DNA of 13,694 nucleotides from CBDTTW01 sp965363675 (GTDB taxonomy: Bacteria; Bacteroidota; Rhodothermia; Rhodothermales; DASSAV01), in assembly GCA_965363675.1 (NCBI GenBank), contig CBDTTW010000078.1:1-13694 (forward strand), read 5' to 3'. Both the position numbers and the translations under genes were made by a program. This document shows positions 1 to 5,171 of this stretch, in pieces (the first letter of the stretch is position 1; each line of letters begins with the position of its first letter). The notes below the pieces were generated by a model. The model was given only the letters and a program-made list of their open reading frames with translations, ran no database searches and had not been told where the DNA came from.

Positions 1-150
1 CGGCGCGGGGCAGCGCCTCGGCGCGGGGCGGCTCCGGGCGCGGCGGCTCGGCGGGGCGCGGCGGCTCGGCGGCGCGGGGGGCCTCGGCCGGGCGCGGTTC
101 GGCGGGCCGGGGCTCCGGGCGCAGCGCCTCGCCGGGGCGCGGCGGCCCCG
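1..150 (-). repeat. Low-complexity Pro-Arg-Ala-Glu coding repeat
   Basis: Within the partial gene at the left edge, short units reading PRPAEP, PRAAEPP and PPRPEPP are repeated with small changes. On the DNA this appears as recurring GCCGAGCCGCCGCGC-like blocks. It is probably a disordered linker. Such tracts change length easily by replication slippage and are prone to assembly error. Confidence 0.6.
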
Positions 151-283
151 GCTTGCCGGCGGGCGCGCACGTGCCCCAGTACGCGGGGTCCTGGGCGCCT
201 TGCGGCTTCGCAGGCCCCGGCGTGGGCTCTTCCTCCTCGCTTTTGCCGCGCCTGAACAGGCCGCCGAAAAATCCTCCTGCCAT
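1..283 (-). CDS. Proline-rich protein, N-terminal part, in pilus locus (runs off left edge)
   Basis: An open frame starts at ATG 283 and is still open at base 1 (94 codons seen). An AGGGGA ribosome-binding site (bases 296-291) lies 7 nt before the start, and the gene begins 38 bp after the pilC stop, so it is probably in the same operon. The visible N-terminus is MAGGFFGGLFRRGKSEEEE, a short glycine/phenylalanine stretch followed by basic and acidic clusters. From about residue 45 it becomes a low-complexity linker of Pro, Arg, Ala and Glu with imperfect PRPAEP/PPRPEP units. This looks like an amphipathic N-terminus plus a flexible linker ahead of a domain that is not in the window. A pilus assembly ATPase or another pilus accessory protein would fit the position, but nothing visible proves it. 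I do not recognise the family. Confidence 0.7.
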   Translation of the reverse strand, partial: MAGGFFGGLFRRGKSEEEEPTPGPAKPQGAQDPAYWGTCAPAGKPGPPRPGEALRPEPRPAEPRPAEAPRAAEPPRPAEPPRPEPPRAEALPRA

Positions 284-321
284 ATCCGATTCCCCTGTTT
301 ACTGTCGGACCATGTGGGGCG

Positions 322-1677
322 CTACTTCGTCATCATGTCGGCGGACGAAGGCTGCACGAGCGCGATTTCCGAGGAGATCAACGTCAGGAAGATGATCGCC
401 ACGGTAATCACGACAGCCACGGCCGTCTGAATGGTCTCGACGGATGTCTTGAGCTTGAGCGCGGTTTCCTTCTCGTAGTAGTCGGCCATTTGCTCGGCGC
501 TTTTCCGCACGTTGCCGGTCTCGGCGCCGCTGCGGAAGCGGGCAATCGCCATCGACGTAAACACGCCGCTTGCCTCCATGGAGCGCACCAGGTCGGCGCC
601 CTGGGCCACCATCATCGGCACCGTGATCGTCTTGATGCGGTGCTCCATGTACGAGTTGCCGCTGGCCTCGGCGGCGATCTTGATGACGCTGATGTTCTCG
701 CCGGCGCCGGAGTACAGAATGGCGAACACGCGGCAGAAAATCTCGATGTTGAGCTTGTGCAGCAGCGACCCGATGACGGGCAGCCGGATCAGGTTGCGGT
801 CGATCCAGAACTTGCCTTTGGCCGAGCGCGCAAAGGCCACGAAGGCCCCCACCACCCCGCCGATGCCGAGCAGCACCCAGCCGTAATTCTTGTCGAGCCA
901 CTTCGAGGCGGCCAGCGTCTTGGCCGTCATCGGCGGCAGCGGCACGTTCATCGTCTCGAAGAGGCCCGCCGTCTGCGGGAAGATGTACCACACGTACCAC
1001 ACGAGCGCCGCCAGCAGCACCACCATCGTAATGGCGGGCGTGATCATGGCGCTGCGCACGCTTTTGCGAAACTCGTCCTGGCGCTCCAGGAAGCGGGCCG
1101 TGGCGTCGTAGATCTCGCCGGTGTTGCCGCTCTTCGAGGCGATGCCCAGCATGTACGCCGTGAACTTGCCCAGCATGTGCTGGTGCTTCATGAAAGCCTG
1201 CTGCGCATCCATGCCGCCCTTGAGGTCGGCGTTGAGGTCGCGGATGACCTGGCGCAGCGAACGGCTCGACACGTCGTTGACGAGCAGGTTGAGCACCTCG
1301 TCGAAGGGCAGCCGCTCCTTGAGCAAATTGGCCGAGAGCCGCACGAACATGATCATGTCGGTGCGCGGCGGCGGCGACTGGTAGTTGAGGAGCTTCTTCT
1401 GCACCGAGAGCACGTCCAGGCCCATCTTGCGCAGGGCCGCCTGGACCTCGTCGGCCGAGAACGCCTTTTGCTCGCCCCGGATGACCTGCCCGTTGGCGTG
1501 CCGCACCTTGTACTGAAACATGGTGCGCTGCTGCACATTGCGCGCCTTGAAGCGGTGCTTCTTGGAAAGCTCGTCGATCTTGCGGTGCGCCGCCCGCATC
1601 GAAGGCGCGAACACGGTGCCCTGCACGGGCTGACCGGCTTCGCTGAGACCGTTGAACTTGTATTCGTTGACTGCCAT
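322..1677 (-). CDS. pilC: Type IV pilus / type II secretion inner-membrane platform protein (PilC/GspF family)
   Basis: This is a 451-residue polytopic inner-membrane protein of the GspF/PilC family, which anchors the assembly ATPase and the growing pilin filament. Two GspF repeats are visible. The first is at about residues 108-230 and contains GIASKSGNTGEIYD. The second is at about 312-437 and contains FRSGAETGNVRKSAEQM, like the family's G-E-S-G-N motif. Membrane segments lie at about 212-234, 266-283 and 416-437. The chosen ATG (1677) has GGAG 9 nt upstream and begins MAVNEYKFNG. The frame is open back to 1839, but the extra 54 residues are basic, lack family character and would cover the candidate promoter. 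The protein is about 45 residues longer than a usual PilC because the N-terminal F-x-Y...G...G segment occurs twice, at residues 5-47 and 54-93. Two pilin genes lie directly upstream. The general assignment is firm. Type IV pilus rather than type II secretion is inferred from the pilins. Confidence 0.9.
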   Translation of the reverse strand: MAVNEYKFNGLSEAGQPVQGTVFAPSMRAAHRKIDELSKKHRFKARNVQQRTMFQYKVRHANGQVIRGEQKAFSADEVQAALRKMGLDVLSVQKKLLNYQSPPPRTDMIMFVRLSANLLKERLPFDEVLNLLVNDVSSRSLRQVIRDLNADLKGGMDAQQAFMKHQHMLGKFTAYMLGIASKSGNTGEIYDATARFLERQDEFRKSVRSAMITPAITMVVLLAALVWYVWYIFPQTAGLFETMNVPLPPMTAKTLAASKWLDKNYGWVLLGIGGVVGAFVAFARSAKGKFWIDRNLIRLPVIGSLLHKLNIEIFCRVFAILYSGAGENISVIKIAAEASGNSYMEHRIKTITVPMMVAQGADLVRSMEASGVFTSMAIARFRSGAETGNVRKSAEQMADYYEKETALKLKTSVETIQTAVAVVITVAIIFLTLISSEIALVQPSSADMMTK

Positions 1678-1745
1678 GATCCCCTGCTCCGGATTGAATC
1701 GCTGTGCTGCCGTGTGCGCCCATCTCTGCGGAACACTACGCTTAG

Positions 1746-1773
1746 AGTATCGGGCGGGACGGGCATTCCTTAA
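1746..1773 (-). promoter_or_regulatory. Candidate promoter for pilC
   Basis: Read on the minus strand, TTAAGG (1773-1768), a 16-bp spacer and GATACT (1751-1746) lie about 70 nt before the pilC start. The same arrangement (TTAAAA, 16 bp, GATACT) lies upstream of the first pilin gene. The downstream box sits in CCCGATAC, which resembles the -10 element of sigma-28 type promoters (GCCGATAA). Sigma class is speculation. The match was found by eye. Confidence 0.4.
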
Positions 1774-1841
1774 GTACATGGGTACGCCCGCAGACCAATT
1801 AGTAGCGCCGCCCGCCCGCCGAAATGTTGGCCGCCCCAAAC

Positions 1842-1880
1842 GAGCGCCGCCCCGGCGGTTTTCCCACCGGGGCGGCGCTC
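1842..1880. terminator. Strong GC hairpin between pilin and pilC (terminator or mRNA stabiliser)
   Basis: A perfect 14-bp inverted repeat (1842-1855 with 1867-1880, GAGCGCCGCCCCGG and its complement) encloses an 11-nt loop. It starts about 50 bp past the stop of the second pilin gene and lies before the candidate pilC promoter. A run of five T follows on the plus strand (1884-1888). On the minus strand, the direction of pilin transcription, the stem is followed only by GTTTGGGG but is preceded by an A run. It may therefore be bidirectional, or a 3' stem that limits read-through and protects abundant pilin mRNA. Confidence 0.65.
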
Positions 1881-1932
1881 TGGTTTTTCTTGCAGGCGCG
1901 AAGCCCGCTTCGGCGCTAAGCCTTACAGGGTC

Positions 1933-2370
1933 TTAGTACGCCCAGGCGATGTCGCTCGCTTTGGCGCCCGTGATCGTCACGGTGGCGATCTTCGTGCCTG
2001 CGCACGAGGCCAGCTCGCCCGGAAGCTCCGTGCCGTCGTCCTTGAGGCGGTGGATGTCGAGCGCCGTGCTGGCGGCCGTGCCGGCGAGCTTGAAGCAGCC
2101 GTTGACCGTCGCGTAGGACTTGCCGGCGGCCACTTTGTAGCCGAGGTTGCTCAGGTTCGCCACAGCGGTGGGCTTGCCGGCGGCGCCGCCGAAGGCGGAG
2201 GGCTTGAGCATCCAGGCCTGCGTGTCGGAGATGATGCGCATGGCATCGGAGACGGCCGCGTCCTGGCTGGCCTTGTCTTTGCCTTCCGAGAAGGCCTGGA
2301 TGCCCGCGACCACGGCGATGCCGACGATCACGATGCCGAGAACGAGGAGAAGAAGCTGTTGCTGACCCAT
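1933..2370 (-). CDS. Type IV pilin-like protein, copy 1 (downstream copy)
   Basis: This 145-residue small pilin-like protein begins MGQQQLLLLVLGIVIVG: a two-residue MG leader, then a hydrophobic helix at about residues 6-26, then a soluble domain. Prepilin peptidases cut after Gly, so G2 is the likely cleavage point. Mature position 5 would be Leu, not the usual Glu. Cys92 and Cys123 could form the C-terminal disulfide loop common in type IVa pilins. GGAGA (2382-2378) lies 7 nt before the ATG. It differs from the upstream copy by a single residue (Ala138 here, Thr there). Followed by a strong hairpin and then pilC, it is probably a structural subunit of the pilus or pseudopilus. Pilin-like character is clear from architecture and context. 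Major versus minor role cannot be told. Confidence 0.8.
   Translation of the reverse strand: MGQQQLLLLVLGIVIVGIAVVAGIQAFSEGKDKASQDAAVSDAMRIISDTQAWMLKPSAFGGAAGKPTAVANLSNLGYKVAAGKSYATVNGCFKLAGTAASTALDIHRLKDDGTELPGELASCAGTKIATVTITGAKASDIAWAY
1933..2370 (-). repeat. Tandem gene-length direct repeat, unit 1 (partner 2486-2923)
   Basis: This 438-bp unit matches the unit at 2486-2923. Compared by eye I see two base differences, both near the 3' end (AAAGCG here, AAGACG there, on the coding strand). The match begins at TTAGTACG around the stop codon and ends at CATGGT just past the start codon. The sequences on both sides are unrelated. Confidence 0.85.
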
Positions 2371-2485
2371 GGTGAAGTCTCCGTTACTGGGGGTGTGTTG
2401 ATGCTAACCTGCTATTCAGACCACCGCTTCTAACCCTTGCTCACGGTTCCGGAGCGCATCCGGGAAGGCGGCATCCTGCTTGGTT
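2371..2485 (-). other. Spacer between the two pilin genes
   Basis: This 115-bp spacer separates the two pilin copies and shares no similarity with the region upstream of copy 2 or downstream of copy 1. It has a modest hairpin (TTCCGGA with TCCGGGAA, one bulged G, about 2447-2466). That could slow transcription after the upstream pilin but has no T tract. I do not find the TTAARR/GATACT pair here, so the second pilin may rely on read-through or on a promoter I cannot recognise. Confidence 0.4.
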
Positions 2486-2923
2486 TTAGTACGCCCAGGC
2501 GATGTCGCTCGTCTTGGCGCCCGTGATCGTCACGGTGGCGATCTTCGTGCCTGCGCACGAGGCCAGCTCGCCCGGAAGCTCCGTGCCGTCGTCCTTGAGG
2601 CGGTGGATGTCGAGCGCCGTGCTGGCGGCCGTGCCGGCGAGCTTGAAGCAGCCGTTGACCGTCGCGTAGGACTTGCCGGCGGCCACTTTGTAGCCGAGGT
2701 TGCTCAGGTTCGCCACAGCGGTGGGCTTGCCGGCGGCGCCGCCGAAGGCGGAGGGCTTGAGCATCCAGGCCTGCGTGTCGGAGATGATGCGCATGGCATC
2801 GGAGACGGCCGCGTCCTGGCTGGCCTTGTCTTTGCCTTCCGAGAAGGCCTGGATGCCCGCGACCACGGCGATGCCGACGATCACGATGCCGAGAACGAGG
2901 AGAAGAAGCTGTTGCTGACCCAT
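2486..2923 (-). CDS. Type IV pilin-like protein, copy 2 (promoter-proximal copy)
   Basis: This 145-residue protein is identical to its downstream neighbour except for Thr at position 138 (GAKTSD instead of GAKASD). It has the same MG leader, a hydrophobic N-terminal helix without Glu5, and Cys92/Cys123. GAGG (2934-2931) lies 7 nt before the ATG. It is the first gene of the pilus group and follows a long gene-free leader with a candidate promoter at 3140-3167. The near-identity suggests both encode the same structural subunit, raising gene dosage, or that one copy is kept identical by gene conversion. An antisense frame covers it on the plus strand but has no family features. Confidence 0.8.
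   Translation of the reverse strand: MGQQQLLLLVLGIVIVGIAVVAGIQAFSEGKDKASQDAAVSDAMRIISDTQAWMLKPSAFGGAAGKPTAVANLSNLGYKVAAGKSYATVNGCFKLAGTAASTALDIHRLKDDGTELPGELASCAGTKIATVTITGAKTSDIAWAY
2486..2923 (-). repeat. Tandem gene-length direct repeat, unit 2 (partner 1933-2370)
   Basis: This is the second unit of the near-perfect direct repeat described for 1933-2370, with a spacer of 115 bp. Homologous recombination between the units would remove one pilin gene and the spacer. Confidence 0.85.
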
Positions 2924-3139
2924 GGTAGAGCCTCAGTGTAGGTAGGTTGGGAGGGTGGTTTGCCGGCAGAGGCCGCGGGGTCGGCGCTGATCGGCCGCGC
3001 GTTTCGCGGCTCAGGGGCGCTCTCCTTCTGCGTGCTCTGTTGCACCGGTCCTGCGATACCGGCCTACATCTCGCAGGCGGGCCGCCGAAGCGGCTACTGT
3101 CGACGCTGCTCGCGCTTTCTCAATGGAACTTGCGAGTCC

Positions 3140-3167
3140 AGTATCAGCGTCTCGGGTTTTCTTTTAA
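3140..3167 (-). promoter_or_regulatory. Candidate promoter for the pilin genes
   Basis: On the minus strand TTAAAA (3167-3162), a 16-bp spacer and GATACT (3145-3140) lie about 217 nt upstream of the first pilin ATG. The layout is the same as the element before pilC. The box reads GCTGATAC, one transition and the last base away from the sigma-28 style GCCGATAA. If used, the pilin mRNA would have a leader of roughly 210 nt. Confidence 0.35.
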
Positions 3168-3637
3168 GCCGGGCATGCACTTTTTAGGCGCGCGCCGGAT
3201 GCTAGGGGGTTTATGGGCCTTCCGCCTTGCCTCTGCGCCGTTTCCGGCGTTCGGGCGGGGCTTCCGGCGGCTTGTTCAGAGGTACGCGGGCGTTTTCGGC
3301 TTTCGCTTCGGAAGCGGCAAACTTTTTTCGCCCGCCGCCTCTTTCGCGCGCCTGATCGAACCTTTAACACGATTCATGCCAACAAACCCCGAAAGACTCC
3401 TTCACGTCTAACAACGTATTACAAGGCTCAAAATAACGCTTTCTGGCGCGCCCGCCGGTTCGCAAGGCGTTTCCAAACGAACGACCGCCGCTGGAGCAGT
3501 GCGCCCGCCGTGGCCAAACGTAATGCGGACGCCTCCTTTTCTACCCGCCGCCTGCGCCCGCGCCGGAGCCGAGGTAACATTCTTATGCGCGCCCTCGCCG
3601 GGGTGGGCCGGGCTATTACCTTGTAGGCCGCTGTTCG

Positions 3638-3660
3638 CGCGGGCGGCGCCTACGCCCGCG
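3638..3660 (+). promoter_or_regulatory. GC hairpin just upstream of the DUF4342 gene
   Basis: A perfect 8-bp stem (CGCGGGCG 3638-3645 with CGCCCGCG 3653-3660) encloses a 7-nt loop and ends 38 nt before the start codon. If transcribed it would be a stable structure in the 5' leader. It could equally be part of an upstream terminator, but no T run follows. Its function is unknown. Confidence 0.3.
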
Positions 3661-3698
3661 AGGCCCCTACCCACCCCCTAAGACCCCCTATACCCGTC

Positions 3699-4016
3699 AT
3701 GGACGACCAGAAGAAAATGCCGGTGAACCTGGAGCAGATCAAAGTGAAGGGCAACCAGCTCGTCGATCAGGTCCGCGATATCATCGAGCAAGGCAGCGTC
3801 CGCCGCGTCACGATCAAGAAGGACAACCGCACGCTGCTCGAATTTCCGCTTTCCGTGGGCGTGGGCGGCGCCGCCGCCGCCGTGTTCTTCGCCCCGACGC
3901 TGGCGGCCATCGGCGCCTTCGCCGCGCTGGTGACCGACGTGCAGGTCGAGATCGAGCGCGTCGCCGAGAAGTCCGACGAAAGCCTGATCGTGCCGCCGAG
4001 CGCCGAGCACGAGTAG
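3699..4016 (+). CDS. Small DUF4342-family protein
   Basis: This 105-residue protein resembles the DUF4342 family. A charged N-terminus contains an amphipathic helix (VDQVRDIIEQGSVRRV, about residues 22-37). It is followed by the family-like strand pattern RRVTIKKDNRTLLEFPLSVG (about 35-54), a hydrophobic Ala/Gly-rich segment of about 25 residues (54-79), and a closing strand VQVEIERV. The hydrophobic segment could be membrane-associated. No enzymatic residues are evident and the family's role is not established. In some bacteria the domain is joined to a UBA-like segment, which is absent here. The start has no Shine-Dalgarno. The next ATG, at residue 7, would also be possible. It appears to be a single-gene unit ended by the terminator at 4039-4071. 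Confidence 0.8.
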   Translation: MDDQKKMPVNLEQIKVKGNQLVDQVRDIIEQGSVRRVTIKKDNRTLLEFPLSVGVGGAAAAVFFAPTLAAIGAFAALVTDVQVEIERVAEKSDESLIVPPSAEHE

Positions 4017-4038
4017 CCGCGCCCGCGCGTCGCCTCCC

Positions 4039-4071
4039 AAGGCCGACCCTGCACGCCGGGTCGGCCTTTTT
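4039..4071 (+). terminator. Rho-independent terminator of the DUF4342 gene
   Basis: A perfect 11-bp stem (AAGGCCGACCC 4039-4049 with GGGTCGGCCTT 4058-4068) encloses an 8-nt loop and is followed by T to 4071 (five T in total from 4067). It lies 22 bp after the stop codon. This is the clearest terminator in the window. Confidence 0.9.
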
Positions 4072-4084
4072 GCTGGGCCCCGCG

Positions 4085-4119
4085 CCCGGTTGCGCAGCGC
4101 CGGCCCGGTTGCGAAGCGC
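4085..4119. repeat. Short direct repeat in the promoter region
   Basis: CCCGGTTGCGCAGCGC (4085-4100) and CCCGGTTGCGAAGCGC (4104-4119) match at 15 of 16 positions, offset by 19 bp. The second unit contains the candidate -35 box and half of the palindrome at 4112-4123. The pair could be binding sites for a regulator on nearly the same DNA face. Confidence 0.5.
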
Positions 4120-4137
4120 TTCGGCGCGCTATAGATT
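4109..4137 (+). promoter_or_regulatory. Candidate promoter of the plus-strand hydroxy-acid operon, with internal palindrome
   Basis: TTGCGA (4109-4114), a 17-bp spacer and TAGATT (4132-4137) lie 30 nt before the ATG at 4168. TATAGA at 4130-4135 is an alternative -10 box with a 15-bp spacer. The spacer overlaps the perfect 12-bp palindrome CGAAGCGCTTCG (4112-4123), a position where a bound repressor would block polymerase. It immediately follows the DUF4342 terminator, which supports a new transcription unit. No promoter mapping is available. Confidence 0.45.
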
Positions 4138-4167
4138 GCCTGCGCCCCCGCCCCTCGCCGCGCCCCC

Positions 4168-5166
4168 ATGAAGCCTACCGACCCCTCGCTGCCCATCGAC
4201 CCCGCCGACGTGCTCGCCGCCGCCGAGCGGCTGCGCGGCGTCGCCACGCGCACGCCCGTCCTGACGAGCCGCACCCTCGACCGGCTGACGGGGGCGCGCG
4301 TGCTGCTCAAGGCCGAGTCGTTCCAGCGCTCCGGGTCGTTCAAGTTTCGCGGGGCCTACAACGCGCTCTCGTGCCTGCCGCCGGATTTGCGCGCGCGCGG
4401 CGTGCTGACGTACTCCTCGGGCAACCACGCGGGCGCCCTGGCCCTCGCGGCGCAGCTTTTCCGGACGCGCTGCACGGTCATCATGCCCGACGACGCGCCC
4501 GCCGTCAAGCAGGCCGCCGCGCGCGGCTACGGCGCCGAGGTCATCCTCTACGACCGCCGCACAACCACCCGCGAGGCGCTCGGGCAGGAAATCGCGGCGG
4601 CGCGGGGCCTGCCGCTCATCCCGCCCTACGACCATCCGGACGTGGCGGCCGGACAGGGCACCGCCGCGCTCGAACTGCTGGAGGACCACGGCCCGCTCGA
4701 CGCGCTGCTCGTGCCGTGCGGCGGCGGCGGCCTGCTCGCCGGCTCGGCGCTGGCGGCCCAGGCCACGGCCCCCTCTTGCGAACGCATCATCGGCGCCGAG
4801 CCCGAGCTGGCCGACGACGCGGCGCGCTCGTTCTACAGCGGCACGCTCCAGCAGGTGCACAACCCGCCCACCATCGCCGACGGCGCGCGCACGCCCTCGC
4901 TCGGGGCGGTCACGTTCCCCATCGTGCTGGCCTGCGCCGACGCCATGGCGACCGTCTCGGAGACGGGCATCCTGCGCGCCATGCAGTTCCTCTGGGAGCG
5001 CATGAAGCTCGTCGTCGAGCCGACCGGCTGCCTCGGGCTGGCCGCCCTGCTCGAAGGCAGCGCCCCGGTCGCGCCCGGCGCGCGCGTCGGCGTCATCCTC
5101 TCCGGCGGCAACGTCGATGCCGTCGCGGCCGGGGCGCTGCTGGCGCGCCTGGGCGCGGAGGGCTGA
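4168..5166 (+). CDS. Fold-type II PLP enzyme: serine racemase / threonine (hydroxyaspartate) dehydratase-like
   Basis: This is a 332-residue cytosolic PLP enzyme of the tryptophan-synthase-beta fold. The PLP lysine is K59 in SGSFKFRGA. SSGNH (83-87) is the asparagine loop, CGGGGL (184-189) binds the cofactor phosphate, and SGGN (312-315) lies at the ring-nitrogen side. GAEPELADD (209-217) keeps Glu211, Ala215 and Asp217, the metal site known in serine racemases. There is no C-terminal ACT regulatory domain, so it is not a biosynthetic IlvA. Likely reactions are dehydration of L-threonine, L-serine or L-threo-3-hydroxyaspartate, and perhaps serine racemisation. These cannot be separated by motif alone. 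It is the first gene of a three-gene operon. lhgO starts 5 bp after its stop, with its ribosome-binding site at the end of this gene. No Shine-Dalgarno precedes its own start. Confidence 0.87.
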   Translation: MKPTDPSLPIDPADVLAAAERLRGVATRTPVLTSRTLDRLTGARVLLKAESFQRSGSFKFRGAYNALSCLPPDLRARGVLTYSSGNHAGALALAAQLFRTRCTVIMPDDAPAVKQAAARGYGAEVILYDRRTTTREALGQEIAAARGLPLIPPYDHPDVAAGQGTAALELLEDHGPLDALLVPCGGGGLLAGSALAAQATAPSCERIIGAEPELADDAARSFYSGTLQQVHNPPTIADGARTPSLGAVTFPIVLACADAMATVSETGILRAMQFLWERMKLVVEPTGCLGLAALLEGSAPVAPGARVGVILSGGNVDAVAAGALLARLGAEG

Positions 5167-5171
5167 CGGCT

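Larger units (their letters stand above)
2924..3698. other. Gene-free divergent interval between pilin and DUF4342 genes
   Basis: About 775 bp separates the divergent pilin and DUF4342 genes. Several frames of 60-154 codons cross it on both strands, but none has a recognisable domain, a good ribosome-binding site or a plausible composition, and they overlap one another. The stretch from about 3140 to 3450 is richer in A and T than its surroundings, as expected for a promoter region. It holds the candidate pilin promoter (3140-3167), a small CGCTT/AAGCG hairpin followed at a distance by six T (3304-3328), and an 8-bp GC hairpin near the DUF4342 start. On the minus strand, TACGTTTG (3522-3515) matches the Bacteroidota -7 box TAnnTTTG, but I see no -33 box. 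No tRNA or known small RNA was recognised. Confidence 0.55.

Noticed and set aside
1..150. CRISPR-like or satellite repeat at the left edge
   Set aside because: The repeated units are in frame with an open reading frame, vary in sequence and encode a Pro/Arg/Glu linker. There are no unique spacers.
490..1773. 427-codon plus-strand frame over pilC
   Set aside because: It lies antisense to a clear PilC/GspF gene and its sequence is His/Arg/Val-rich without family features.
1678..1839. N-terminal extension of PilC to an ATG at 1839
   Set aside because: The extension is basic and family-unlike, includes half of the candidate promoter, and ATG 1677 has a good ribosome-binding site.
1933..2923. 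Mobile cassette or insertion sequence duplicating the pilin gene
   Set aside because: I see no inverted terminal repeats, target-site duplication or transposase, so duplication with gene conversion is simpler.
3304..3328. Small hairpin CGCTT-CGG-AAGCG followed by six T, as a plus-strand terminator
   Set aside because: The stem is only 5 bp, the T run starts 6 nt after it, and no plus-strand gene lies upstream.
2947..3411. 154-codon plus-strand frame (and the overlapping 3213-3626 frame) in the gene-free interval
   Set aside because: There is no domain, no ribosome-binding site, unusual composition, and competing overlapping frames. I treat the interval as non-coding.
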